Below, in pieces: positions 54,188 to 63,665 of a stretch of DNA of 64,000 nucleotides (positions are counted from its first letter, which is position 1; the number at the start of each line of letters is the position of its first letter). The position numbers and the translations under genes were made by a program. The stretch lies in contig REAP01000029.1 in NCBI GenBank assembly GCA_004294385.1, positions 1 to 64,000 on the forward strand, in the 5' to 3' direction. The notes beneath the pieces are model-generated. The model made no database searches. It saw nothing but the letters and a program-made list of their open reading frames with translations, and was not told the DNA's origin. Source of the stretch: Oscillatoriales cyanobacterium. Lineage in GTDB: Bacteria > Cyanobacteriota > Cyanobacteriia > Cyanobacteriales > Microcoleaceae.

Positions 54188-55558
54188 TCACCACGTTTGC
54201 TCGACGAGCGTGGTGATATCTTTTGGGCGTTTAGGTTCGTTACACCAAGTTTCGCGTCCTGGCCCACGTACTATTTTCAAAGCTCTATCTCTGATGGTTT
54301 TGGCAGCGCCGATATCAGCGTGTTCGCGATAGCCACATTCAACACAAATGAACTTTTCTCCATCTCTGTTGGATTTATCAATGTACCCACAACTTCTGCA
54401 TTCTTGGCTGGAGTGCTTGGGATTAACTTTAATTACGATTTTTCCTTGCTTCGCAGCCAGATACTCAATCTTCAATCCCAAATCACCCCAACTAGCATCA
54501 GAGATAGCACGATTCAATCCCTTCTTTCTTGATTGCCCATTCTTGAGGAATCTCCCGGTTTTTCCATCACTTTTTGCCTGGCACCGACGCATCATGCCAG
54601 AGATGTTTAAGTCCTCTATAGCAATTACATCAACATTGCGAGACACGATCTTATTGGCAGTTTTCCACTGATATGCTTGACGCTTATCACTAATTTTCTG
54701 ATAAAAACGTCCAACTCTGATGGCAGCTTTCTTTCGCTTCTTACTACCTTTAACTTTACAGCTCACCCGTCTTTGTCTAATCTTCAAAGTGCGTTTAGCT
54801 TTTTGGTTGCTTAAAAACTTAGGATTTTCAATTTGGTAGCCATCGGAAAGATGAACCAACTTAGTAATTCCTAAATCACAACCTATTACCTTGGGATTAC
54901 TACCAAGACTTTTGGGGCTGTAATCAGGAACAGATGTATTTTCAATTCTGACAGAAACATACCAACTATTTTGACGTTTTCTAACCGTGCAAGCCTTGAT
55001 GGTAAACCCATCTGGGATTGAGCGAGAGTTATAAAACCGCATCCATCCCAGTTTGGGTAGGTAAATTTTATTACCCTTAATTTTTACCCCCATCGCATAA
55101 GTAAAGGATGTGAAATTACTGCGATTTTTGAACTTGGGGAATCCTCGACCATCAAAGAAATTTTTGTAGGCTGTGTCCAATCTTTTAACATTTTGTTGCA
55201 GAACTGTTGCATCTATTTGGGCATACCAAGGTCTAGCTATTTTTAATTCAGGCAACGCTGTAATCTGAATGTCCGCCGCACTTCGACGAGGATTTCTAGC
55301 TTTACCTTCTTTATCAAACTTGGAATCTTTCCAAGGATTTCCAGTTGCACCACTTTTGCTTACAAAGCAAGTTAATGGCGAGGCTTCCGCCTTGGTTTTA
55401 ATGCAGCAGTAATCGCCTTGGATAAATTGTTGATTGTACTGGGTAATCCTGTCGTTCAAATTCCAGTTATACTGACTTCGCAGCATATCTATCCAAGCCG
55501 ACATTTTTGATGATTGTGTTTGATTAGGGCGTAGCTTATAAACATAGTTTGTTAACAA
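54188..55558 (-). mobile_element. tnpB: TnpB (IS200/IS605 family) RNA-guided nuclease gene, solitary
   Basis: A 456-residue, intact TnpB. The RuvC-like catalytic residues are present: Asp in VIGCDLGITKLVHL, Glu in VIAIEDLNISGM, and Asp in HADIGAAKTI. The zinc ribbon is CRSCG...CVECG (residues about 395-420). The N-terminus YVYKLRPNQTQSSKMSAWID is the usual helix-turn-helix start. The start codon is TTG at 55558, supported by AGGAGGTGAG eight to ten bases upstream; the nearest ATG is in another frame. There is no TnpA transposase next to it, so it is an IS1341-type orphan. It cuts DNA guided by RNA in characterised relatives. Confidence 0.9.
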
Positions 55559-55994
55559 TTTTACTCACCTCCTTAGTTTATATTTTAATACCTTTTGTAC
55601 TTTTCAAATATTAATAATTAAGAAAGATTCACGGCGGTTAAAACCGCCCGTGCCGCTTTCATCTCAGGTCTAAAGACTCTGAGTTTTCCGCTTACCGAAC
55701 TTGTTTTATAAATTAATATATTCCAAACGGTCGATTGATTTCTCAGGTAAATCATCGTTTTGTAGGGGCGGTGCCAAGAGTGCCCGCCCTCCCAGTCCAC
55801 GATTTTGTAAGTGTTTCAGGGATTGGGGCAGCCACTCTTTGCGGCCCCTACAAGAGAATGAAACACCCCCCCTTAAGAAGGGGGATTTAGAGGGGATCAA
55901 GACTTGGCTATGAACGAGAGAAACCAAGGCTTTCAGGCTTAAGTTGACACCAATGGCTCATGCCGACAACCATCAACCGTCAACAGTGAACTGA
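55559..55994. other. Intergenic region upstream of tnpB and downstream of pilQ
   Basis: About 436 bases with no credible gene. It holds the tnpB ribosome-binding site at 55564-55573, a GGCGGTTAAAACCGCC-type palindrome at about 55633-55648 that may mark the element's left end, a GTAGGGGCGGTGCCAAGAG block with GGCCCCTACAAGAGAATGAA at about 55766-55862, and the 19-base CTTAAGTTGACACCAATGG repeat at 55938-55956. Confidence 0.5.
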
Positions 55995-58406
55995 CTACTG
56001 TCTCGGCTGGATGGGCTGACTCCGCTGCAACAGTTGACGCGCGTCAGGACTGATGTTGTTTTGATAGCCAAAGTTCGATCGATCGCTATCATCCAAAATC
56101 TGCGGTGTCAGCAATACAATCAACTCCGCCCGTTGATTGTCCTTAGTAGTGCTCCTGAACAGCGAACCGATAATCGGCAAATCTCCCAAAATCGGAATCT
56201 TCCTCGCTGTTATCCGTTCTTCATCGCGGATAATCCCCGATAAAATCAAAGTCTGACCGTCCCGCAGGCGAATTAGCCCGGATTGCAACGATCGCTCGCC
56301 CAGCAGCCTGATCTGATTGGTGTTCGCGCCAGTCGAAAGATCTTGAGTGGCGCCTGGTGTCCTGATAATCGGGTTGACCCGCAGAGACACAAAACCATTA
56401 TCGTCAACCCGATCGATCGCCACCCCCAACTGCAAACCAGCCTTGTCTTTGACTGCCGTCGTTGTTGTGGTACTTGTATTTCCGGTGGTCTGCGTTTGCT
56501 GCGTGATGTTAGTAATCACCTCATCAGTAATATTCACATTCGCCGTTTCCCCTTCTTGAACAACCAGAGTCGGATCTGTCAAGATTTTGCCGTTCCGGGT
56601 GTTAATCTGTGCTTGCAACGCCGACAGGAATCTCCTCGGATACTGCAACAGCGGGAACAAACCGAAAGTTGCATCTCCCGGTGTTGGTGACGTTCCTGGG
56701 TCGTAATCGGTAATTCCAACTCGCGTGGGGTTATTGGTAATTGGAGCGATCGGTCGGAGGAACACACCTTTGCTACCGTTCGCTGTCAACGGCACAATTT
56801 GCCTGCCGTTCGCATCGTAGAAAATATCACCGCTGATGGGGTTGTTGACGATCGGCGGAGTCGATCGGCTATTAGCGACATCACCTCCAGTAGCAGGCTG
56901 CAAGCCACCAAAATTCAGACTTGCCGCCCCACCGTCATTCACGAAGAAATTGTTATTAATTCCGAAAGAGAAACTGCTGTTACTCCTGTTTTCTCCCGAC
57001 AAATTGATATCGATCACCTTGACATTCACAGCCACTTGACGGCGGCGTAAATCTAGCTGAGTCAAGAAACCCACAGCCAGATCGACCTTGCGCGGGTCTC
57101 CCACCAAAGTGATCGAATTGAGCCGAGAATCTGCCAGCACCGACAGTCCCCTCAACAATAGTGGCCCATTGCCATCCTTAGCACCGATCGCCTTAATATC
57201 AGGTTCCCGAATTTCCACATCCCGCGCCGCATTTCCCTGGCCCACGGTTTGAATAGTCACGCGAGTAATTGGCAGTTGAGTTTCTGCACCTTGAGCGCTC
57301 AAAAAGTTAGCTGCATCCGTAGACCGAACTTGATTGAGTCGCAGAGTCCGAACGATAATATTCCGAGAGTCGATCGGCAAATTAGCCCCAACAAAAATCG
57401 TCCGTCCCATCCGGTTAGCTTGCAGTCCACTCAGCCGCAGCACATAGTTAAAGACATCTTGCACCGACTCATTTTCGATATCCAAAGAAATCTTCGGCCC
57501 TTCATCCGAACCTCCTGCTGCACCCGCTCCCGGTGCTGCCGCTGGCTGACCTGGTACCGCTGGTGCCCCGCCGCCTGTAAAAGCAATATTCAAGCCCGCA
57601 GCACGAGCCAACAGAGCCAACACGTCACGAACTGGGGCATCACGTAGGACTAACCGGGGAATACGTTCTCCCGAACTCAGCTCGATATTTCCTGTCCCTG
57701 GAGCGATGTTAGAAACCGCGATATCTCCTAGAGGTGGAGCCACAGCCCGTGGTTGAAAAGGCGGGGCCTGATTGGTCTGAGATTGAATCTCGCTGGGGAG
57801 TGGTGGGCGATCGTTTCTAGTAATCGTCACTTCAGGATTTTGCAACACCACGTTGGGGTTTGGTGCCGTGCGGATTTGGGGAGCTGGCACTGGAGCAGTT
57901 TGGCTCAGGGGCAGGCCTGGTGGTGGGGGTGCAATTTGGTTTTGGGCCGATGCTCCTGGTCGTGGAACTGGGGCAGATTGGACAGTGCCGCCCTGTCTTG
58001 CCACACTGAGGACGATGCCATTACCTTGTCCCTGAACGATTTGTCCGTTAGGAACTCCGTTTGTACCTGTCACCAAAACCCGGATGCTGTTAGCGTCCAC
58101 CTGGTTGATTTCTACCGAAGAAATGCCTGGAGCGGGGTTTTCTTGCCGGAATGCCTTGCCTTGGGGCAACCGGAGCTGGGTATTGACGATTGTGGCTTGG
58201 TAAGTATTGCCATTATTGATTGCGAAGACTTGCGGGCGATCGCCCTTTTCAGTCGCCAGGACAATATTTACCCCATTATTGACTTGACTTACTTGCACTC
58301 CTGTGACTTGAGTCGGCACCGCCCAAACGGGGGCTTGCGCTACCAGAACTCCGGCAACAGTGCTCAGAAGTCCTCCAGTTAATCGTAGATGCTGTTTCAC
58401 GTTCAC
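55995..58406 (-). CDS. pilQ: Type IV pilus secretin PilQ
   Basis: Outer-membrane secretin of 803 residues through which the pilus emerges. A signal peptide (about 1-30, LSTVAGVLVAQAPVWA) precedes two AMIN-like N-terminal regions that bind peptidoglycan, then a proline-rich linker (about 140-240). STN and secretin N-domains follow: RLVLRDAPVRDVLALLARAA, and NIIVRTLRLNQVRSTDAANF. The C-terminal secretin domain (about 560-780) holds LQAQINTRNGKILTDPTLVV and LRDGQTLILSGIIRDEERIT through PILGDLPIIGSLFR. It lies downstream of pilM-pilN-pilO on the same strand with about 175 bases to pilO. Confidence 0.94.
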   Translation of the reverse strand: MNVKQHLRLTGGLLSTVAGVLVAQAPVWAVPTQVTGVQVSQVNNGVNIVLATEKGDRPQVFAINNGNTYQATIVNTQLRLPQGKAFRQENPAPGISSVEINQVDANSIRVLVTGTNGVPNGQIVQGQGNGIVLSVARQGGTVQSAPVPRPGASAQNQIAPPPPGLPLSQTAPVPAPQIRTAPNPNVVLQNPEVTITRNDRPPLPSEIQSQTNQAPPFQPRAVAPPLGDIAVSNIAPGTGNIELSSGERIPRLVLRDAPVRDVLALLARAAGLNIAFTGGGAPAVPGQPAAAPGAGAAGGSDEGPKISLDIENESVQDVFNYVLRLSGLQANRMGRTIFVGANLPIDSRNIIVRTLRLNQVRSTDAANFLSAQGAETQLPITRVTIQTVGQGNAARDVEIREPDIKAIGAKDGNGPLLLRGLSVLADSRLNSITLVGDPRKVDLAVGFLTQLDLRRRQVAVNVKVIDINLSGENRSNSSFSFGINNNFFVNDGGAASLNFGGLQPATGGDVANSRSTPPIVNNPISGDIFYDANGRQIVPLTANGSKGVFLRPIAPITNNPTRVGITDYDPGTSPTPGDATFGLFPLLQYPRRFLSALQAQINTRNGKILTDPTLVVQEGETANVNITDEVITNITQQTQTTGNTSTTTTTAVKDKAGLQLGVAIDRVDDNGFVSLRVNPIIRTPGATQDLSTGANTNQIRLLGERSLQSGLIRLRDGQTLILSGIIRDEERITARKIPILGDLPIIGSLFRSTTKDNQRAELIVLLTPQILDDSDRSNFGYQNNISPDARQLLQRSQPIQPRQ

Positions 58407-58580
58407 TCCTAAAATAAACTAGATTAATTATTGTCTGTTATATCCCCGACTTCTTAAAGAAGTCTGAAATATATGAATTCTGTTTTTTTAGAACTTATAT
58501 CGTTTCCGGTTGCATCGGTATTGTTAAAACAGTCAACAGTCAACAATCAACATCACCTGACGGTGCAACTGGAATTGATA

Positions 58581-59390
58581 TTATTTAGCAACAGGAGTTG
58601 CCCCTGCACTCGGACTAGGACTAGGCAGTTTTTCCTCTTGTTTTAACGGCAACAATGCGTGCAAATCAAAAGCCGTTTTAATTTTAGTTTGCGGTGGCTG
58701 AACCGGGACTATTTTACCTTTCAAAAAATCAACTTCTATAGTCTGAGTTGCCTCCGCTAATTCAGATTTCAAATTCCTAACTACCAACAGCGACTGCATC
58801 AACTCCAAGTTACGCATAAAGCTACGAGTTTGAGCAAAATTACCTTCAAACTCTACCTTATATTTTTTGCGTCTGAGCTTACCAGGCAAAGACGGCCCGA
58901 AAGACGTATCTCTGAGAATATCAGGATCGACGGCTCCTGGCCCGACGGCTACGGGTGTACCTGCGGGCAAAGCCTCTGGCTCAAATTTTGTCAGTTTAGC
59001 TTTTCCCTGATCCCCTTGTACGCCCACGTTAATTTTGTTAACAAGTTGATTCATATCCAGCAACAGCGTAGTCGATCCCGCATCGCTGGCAAACATTGCC
59101 GTCACATCGGCACGGCGTTGCTTAGCTTGTTCTTGCTTGGATTCCGCTTCAGCCTTTTTTTGAATTTGAGCTTGCAAACTCAGTTGCGTTGTTTTAGCGT
59201 CGCTAATTTTTTGCTTGATTTCTGCGGTTTTCTGTATTTCTGGCATCACGAATTGGTAGCCGATGTAGCCAGCAACTCCGAGGCCAAGAACAGCAATAGC
59301 GATTGCTTGGACTTGGGGTGTCAGCTTAATCCCAAATAATTCCTGAGCCGACGACTCTTCTACTTGTTCTCCAACTGGACTATATGTCAT
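58581..59390 (-). CDS. pilO: Type IV pilus inner-membrane protein PilO
   Basis: A 269-residue bitopic inner-membrane protein of the pilus alignment complex. One transmembrane helix (about 29-49, QAIAIAVLGLGVAGYIGYQF) follows a short cytoplasmic tail. A coiled coil (about 55-110) leads to the PilO globular domain with YKVEFEGNFAQTRSFMRNLE, LMQSLLVVRNLKSE. The C-terminus is disordered with PSPSPSAGATP. Its ATG overlaps the pilN stop (ATGA, bases 59387-59390), so translation is coupled. Confidence 0.9.
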   Translation of the reverse strand: MTYSPVGEQVEESSAQELFGIKLTPQVQAIAIAVLGLGVAGYIGYQFVMPEIQKTAEIKQKISDAKTTQLSLQAQIQKKAEAESKQEQAKQRRADVTAMFASDAGSTTLLLDMNQLVNKINVGVQGDQGKAKLTKFEPEALPAGTPVAVGPGAVDPDILRDTSFGPSLPGKLRRKKYKVEFEGNFAQTRSFMRNLELMQSLLVVRNLKSELAEATQTIEVDFLKGKIVPVQPPQTKIKTAFDLHALLPLKQEEKLPSPSPSAGATPVAK

Positions 59391-60325
59391 AGTTTTTTCA
59401 CCTCTCCTTTTTGTTCACCTTTTTGTGTTCCTAGCACTCCTTTTTCTTGAAGTGTTTCTATCCGTATTGCCAACCCATCTGCTTGCTTGCTTCGTAACTC
59501 TGGAAGCAACTCGGAAGCAACAGTGGGGCTAAGGCTCGTTTCAATTTTATATTCCACCACCGGCCGCAGTTTGGGAATTTCTACAGTCCCTAGGGCGCTT
59601 TGGTTGCGTACTTGTACCTGTGCAGGGTTAATTTTTAAGGTAGCTGCTACCAGTCTGGTGTCAGTATCTAGGAAAAAAGGAGAGCGCTGAACCAATAGCA
59701 TAAAGTCGTTAACTTGATCGAAGGTACTGGCGACTCCAGAAATGACTACTTTTGCTGCCGCCTGGGGTGGGGCAACTGGGGTAGGTGCTGCCACTGGGGT
59801 AGGGCTAGCCGATGGAGACGGACTTCCCCCAGGGGACGGACTCGCTGCGGGGGTAGCCGCAGGTGGAGGCGGAGGTGCTGCTACAGGGGCTGGGCTGGGG
59901 TCAATTTGCTCGATTTTGGCAATTTTGACTCCCGCAGGAGTGCGACTACTTAGGTCTTGCAGCATTGCCGACCAAGGTTTAATTTGGTCGAATACTCCTG
60001 CTAAAGCTTGATACTCAGCAGTAACTTTATCTGTTTCGCTGTTGATAGCTTTGATGGCACTTGCTTGAGTGTTTAACTTGGCTACTTCTTGGTCGAGGGC
60101 TGCTTGTACTGTGGTCAACTTGTTATTTTCGTTAGTTGACCACCACCAAGCCCCCATTACCGCGACGTTGATGCCGAGGGCAAATAGCAGCGCGCCAATT
60201 AAGGGAAGTTGGTCTTTGACGGAACCCGAACCCTTTTTGCTTGAAACTTTGGCTGGTTCGTCCTGTTTGTATTCGGGACGGTCTCTGAGAAAGTTAATAT
60301 CTAGGCTGTACATGGTTTCACTCAA
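59387..60325 (-). CDS. pilN: Type IV pilus assembly protein PilN
   Basis: A 312-residue inner-membrane protein. The PilM-binding N-terminal motif SLDINFLRDRPEY is at 7-19, one transmembrane helix spans about 38-60 (LPLIGALLFALGINVAVMGA), and a Fimbrial-assembly/PilN domain follows. A long Pro/Ala/Ser-rich insert (about 148-195, PSPGGSPSPSASPTPVAAPT) interrupts it, which makes this PilN longer than proteobacterial ones. It follows pilM by 26 bases and overlaps pilO by four. Confidence 0.9.
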   Translation of the reverse strand: MSETMYSLDINFLRDRPEYKQDEPAKVSSKKGSGSVKDQLPLIGALLFALGINVAVMGAWWWSTNENNKLTTVQAALDQEVAKLNTQASAIKAINSETDKVTAEYQALAGVFDQIKPWSAMLQDLSSRTPAGVKIAKIEQIDPSPAPVAAPPPPPAATPAASPSPGGSPSPSASPTPVAAPTPVAPPQAAAKVVISGVASTFDQVNDFMLLVQRSPFFLDTDTRLVAATLKINPAQVQVRNQSALGTVEIPKLRPVVEYKIETSLSPTVASELLPELRSKQADGLAIRIETLQEKGVLGTQKGEQKGEVKKL

Positions 60326-60351
60326 TTTGAAATTTGGGATTTTAATTGTGT

Positions 60352-61446
60352 TTACAAAACTTCCCTTAGTCCTAAACCTAAAGCTACTCCTAAACCTGCT
60401 CGCTGTTCTAGGGTAATGTCTTCGCCAACTTCGAGTCCGAGAGTTTGGATGGGATCGACTTGAGAAGCTGGCAAGCTTAATCTTTGCATGAAAAATTCGT
60501 CTAGTTTGCCGATCGCAGATCCTGGCCCTGCTAACAGGAGTTGTGCTACTTCTAGTTCTTCGCTCTGGTTGAGATAAAAGTCTACTGAGCGACGCAGTTC
60601 GTCTGCGAGTTCTCCCAATACTTTAATGATGGCATTTGTACCTGGATTTGTATCCCCTGATGGACCCATTGTATCTGTGACGGGTAAGGTCATGCCTTGC
60701 AGTTCGCTGGTATCTCTGGTTGGTGGCAGATTCATGGCTTCGTTGAGGGCGGTCTGGATTTGGTAAGTGCCGATCGGGATGGTACGGTTGAATTGAGGTA
60801 TGCCGTCCACCACTATAGCTAACTCGGTACTGTCAAATTCGATGTCTGTCAAGACCGCGGCCTCTTGGGAAGAAAATTGTTGCAGTTGGTCTTTGAGGGT
60901 GCGGATCAGGGCAAAGCTGGTTACTTCCAGGACGTCTATAATCAGTCCGGCTTCTTTGAAGGTTTCGAGGTAGGTGTCGGTGACTTCTTTGCGGGTAGCT
61001 ACTAGCACAACTTGCACTTTTTCTACGCCATCGTCATCGACAAATAAGCCAATTTTTTGATAGTCTACATCGGCATCTTCTCTAGGAAAAGGCAAGTATA
61101 GCCCAGCTTCTGAGTTCATGTATTCCCGCAGTTCTTCGTTGTTGAGTTCTGAGGGGACTGGAATCAGGCGGATGACAGCTTCGCGTCCGGGAATGGCTGT
61201 GGCCACCCGCTTGGCTTTGATTTTGTTTTCAGCGAGGAGTGAACGGATCAGTTCTGCCATTCCTGGCGGATCAACTATTTGTCCCTCTTGCACCATGTCT
61301 TCTGGTACTTCTATTGAGGCTAGGGTGGCTATTTTTAATGCCTGAGCTTTCTTTTCGAGTTGGATGACGTTGATCCGGTCTGAGGCTATTTCGATGCCGA
61401 TTCCTGGCTGGCGTGGGGAAATTAGATTTTTGAAAAAATTAACCAT
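60352..61446 (-). CDS. pilM: Type IV pilus assembly ATPase-like protein PilM
   Basis: A 364-residue cytoplasmic actin/FtsA-like protein that binds the PilN N-terminus. The phosphate-1 motif GIGIEIASDRINVIQLEKK, GQIVDPPGMAELIRSLL, VRLIPVPSELNNEELREYM and LTDIEFDSTELAIVVDGIPQ are diagnostic, and the C-terminal LLLAGPGSAIGKLDEFF forms the adenosine motif. First gene of the pilMNO-Q run. Upstream lies a dispersed repeat and the divergent solute-binding protein gene, so the operon promoter is in about 230 bases. Confidence 0.92.
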   Translation of the reverse strand: MVNFFKNLISPRQPGIGIEIASDRINVIQLEKKAQALKIATLASIEVPEDMVQEGQIVDPPGMAELIRSLLAENKIKAKRVATAIPGREAVIRLIPVPSELNNEELREYMNSEAGLYLPFPREDADVDYQKIGLFVDDDGVEKVQVVLVATRKEVTDTYLETFKEAGLIIDVLEVTSFALIRTLKDQLQQFSSQEAAVLTDIEFDSTELAIVVDGIPQFNRTIPIGTYQIQTALNEAMNLPPTRDTSELQGMTLPVTDTMGPSGDTNPGTNAIIKVLGELADELRRSVDFYLNQSEELEVAQLLLAGPGSAIGKLDEFFMQRLSLPASQVDPIQTLGLEVGEDITLEQRAGLGVALGLGLREVL

Positions 61447-61510
61447 ATGATTGGGTTGCTGCTAAGTGCTATTTTCTTTAACTGGTTTGACCTCTCCCAA
61501 AAAGCTGGTC

Positions 61511-61556
61511 AAGAACAGGCAAGATGCCTGTTCCACAAGAATTATGGGAGATGTCT
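61511..61556. repeat. Dispersed ACAGGC..GCCTGT repeat, copy 3 (46 bp)
   Basis: Near-exact reverse complement of 53534-53579. It sits in the 230-base gap between pilM and the solute-binding protein gene, where both divergent promoters should be. Confidence 0.7.
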
Positions 61557-61677
61557 GTTTGATGCTATCCAATTTACCTGACAATAGCTATTCTGGTGCG
61601 AATGTCAACAAATTTAAATTCGCTCGATCGACAATCGGCAAATTATCGAAAAAAATGGGACTCTCACATTTAATTCT

Positions 61678-62961
61678 ATGAAACGCAAATCTTGGCAATT
61701 ATTTACTATTTTTGGGCTAGTGGGACTGCTGTTGTCTACGATGGTGAGTTGTGGCAAACCTGCTGTCAATTCCCCGACACAGAATTCGGCGGCAATCGAA
61801 TTCTGGACTATGCAGCTACAACCTCAGTTTACTGAATATTTCAATCAGACGATCGCCAATTTTGAACAGGAAAATCCGGGGGTGAAGGTACGCTGGGTCG
61901 ATGTCCCTTGGTCGGCGATGGAAAGCAAGATTTTGGGGGCTGTTTCGGCGAAAACTGCGCCGGATGTGGTCAACCTGAATCCTGATTTTGCTTCGCTGTT
62001 GGCTGGGCGCAATGCTTGGCTGGATTTGGATTCGCGGATTTCGGAAAAAGTGCGATCGACCTATTTGCCGAATATCTGGAAAGCTGGTGTCCTCAATGGT
62101 AAAACTTTTGGCATTCCTTGGTATCTCACAACTGGGGTGACAATTTACAATACCGATTTGTTTAAAAAAGCTGGAATTGCTAAACCTCCTGCTACTTATG
62201 CCGAGTTAGCTCAACTCGCGAAACAGGTGAAGGAAAAGACTGGGAAATTTGCTTTTTTTGTAACCTTTGTACCGGAAGATTCGGGAGAAGTTTTGCAATC
62301 TTTGGTGCAAATGGGTGTTACTTTGGTTGATGCTCAAGGGAAGGCGGCTTTTAATACTGATCGGGGTAAAGCTGCTTTTCAATATTGGGTTGATTTGTAT
62401 AAGGGCGGGTTTTTGCCAAAGGATGTTTTGGTACAGGGCCATCGTCGCGCGATCGAGCTTTATCAATCTGGGGATACAGCTTTGTTAGCTTCTGGGCCTC
62501 AATTCTTAAAGGCGATCGCGGAGAATGCTCCTAGTATAGGCAATGTTTCGGCCGTTGCACCACAAATTACTGGGGAAAGTGGCAAGAAGACTGTGGCGGT
62601 GATGAATTTAGTTGTACCTCGCGACAGTAAGCGCCCTGACGATGCTGTCAAGTTTGCTTTATTTGTGACTAATTCTCAAAATCAGTTGGCTTTTGCTAAG
62701 GCGGCTAATGTTTTGCCTTCTACGGTTGAGGCTTTGGGGGATAGTTATTTTAAAAGTGTAGCTGCTGATGCGACGGCGGGCGATCGGGCTCGGATTATCA
62801 GTGCTTCTGGGTTGACTTCGGCTGAGTTGTTGATTCCGCCTCTGAAGGATGTTAAGAAGTTGCAAAAAGCGATTTATGACAATTTGCAGGCGGCGATGTT
62901 GGGGGAGAAGTCGGTAGAGCAGGCTGTGGCTGATGCGGCTGTGGCTTGGGATCAAAGGTAG
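61678..62961 (+). CDS. ABC transporter sugar-type solute-binding lipoprotein
   Basis: A 427-residue extracytoplasmic binding protein of the MalE/UgpB family (SBP_bac_1). The signal peptide with lipobox ends LLSTMVSCGK, giving a lipid-modified Cys at residue 25. EFWTMQLQPQFTEYFNQTIA, DVVNLNPDFASLLA and the IPWYLTTGVTIYNTDLFKKA core are typical of sugar-binding proteins. No permease or ATPase gene is beside it, so its transporter partner is elsewhere, common in cyanobacteria. The sugar is unknown. Confidence 0.88.
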   Translation: MKRKSWQLFTIFGLVGLLLSTMVSCGKPAVNSPTQNSAAIEFWTMQLQPQFTEYFNQTIANFEQENPGVKVRWVDVPWSAMESKILGAVSAKTAPDVVNLNPDFASLLAGRNAWLDLDSRISEKVRSTYLPNIWKAGVLNGKTFGIPWYLTTGVTIYNTDLFKKAGIAKPPATYAELAQLAKQVKEKTGKFAFFVTFVPEDSGEVLQSLVQMGVTLVDAQGKAAFNTDRGKAAFQYWVDLYKGGFLPKDVLVQGHRRAIELYQSGDTALLASGPQFLKAIAENAPSIGNVSAVAPQITGESGKKTVAVMNLVVPRDSKRPDDAVKFALFVTNSQNQLAFAKAANVLPSTVEALGDSYFKSVAADATAGDRARIISASGLTSAELLIPPLKDVKKLQKAIYDNLQAAMLGEKSVEQAVADAAVAWDQR

Positions 62962-63071
62962 TTTTCAGTTGAAGGAAGCTGGGGCGGGAATGTTTTTGGC
63001 GATCGCCCCTTGCTTTTTTTGATGACTTGACCTAGCTTATATTTTAACAAAAGTCCGATCGATTCCCTAAA

Positions 63072-63623
63072 CTAAGGACAATACTTTTTTGGATTCGCGA
63101 CTACATTAGCAATCAGTACCGCAACTTGCAAAGATGAGGCGGAACAGCTAACCTGAATCGGAACGGGTTGACATTTCAGAATTTGCCCGTTTTGATAGTA
63201 CACCACACTTACATAGGATTTTAATCCGGTTTTTTTCGATAAACCCACATGAACTGCTCCGTTTAAAGAGTTATTATCAACGAAAACCTGATAACAATAG
63301 TTTTCTGTTTCCCTCGGCAAATAGAAGTCAAGCTGATTCAACTTGTTGGTAAAATTTGATTCTTGACCGAATCGATCGGATTGGCGATCGCTCAGATATT
63401 TGGTAGCTTGTATAGCTTCTACTTCTTTAGCTTTGTTGACTTGGCTGAGAAAAGCTGGCAGGGCGATCGCCGATAAAATCCCAATAATCATTATTACAAC
63501 TAATAATTCAATTAAAGTGAAGCCTTTTTCACCAATAGGCAAGATGCCTGTTCTACAATAGTTTAATTTTATCATAGGGTGGGTGTGTTTCCCGCGATTA
63601 AAAGGTCGATCAACAACAAACAT
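63072..63623 (-). CDS. Type IV prepilin (pilin G/H-like) with unusually long leader
   Basis: A 183-residue prepilin. The cleavage/N-methylation site KG-FTLIELL is at residues 33-40, followed by the hydrophobic helix VVIMIIGILSAIALPAFLSQ and a small globular domain with two or three Cys. A strong ribosome-binding site, AGGAGGT, five to six bases before ATG 63623, fixes the start, so the leader is 34 residues, long for type IV prepilins. An inner Met at residue 17 would give an 18-residue leader. Residues 22-30 are encoded by a dispersed repeat (63534-63560). Its globular domain resembles both halves of the pilin-like protein at 30193. Confidence 0.88.
   Translation of the reverse strand: MFVVDRPFNRGKHTHPMIKLNYCRTGILPIGEKGFTLIELLVVIMIIGILSAIALPAFLSQVNKAKEVEAIQATKYLSDRQSDRFGQESNFTNKLNQLDFYLPRETENYCYQVFVDNNSLNGAVHVGLSKKTGLKSYVSVVYYQNGQILKCQPVPIQVSCSASSLQVAVLIANVVANPKKYCP
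63534..63560. repeat. Dispersed ACAGGC..GCCTGT repeat, copy 4, inside the prepilin gene
   Basis: AATAGGCAAGATGCCTGTTC then TACAATA, read within the prepilin leader as YCRTGILPI. It is the same core palindrome as in three intergenic copies, here translated in frame. Confidence 0.7.
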
Positions 63624-63665
63624 AATTACCTCCTAACACCAAATCTATAATTACTTAACTAATTG

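Noticed and set aside
56034..58382. Several plus-strand frames opposite pilQ, including a 209-residue one
   Set aside because: They are antisense shadows of the secretin gene produced by its high-GC composition; no domain is recognisable.
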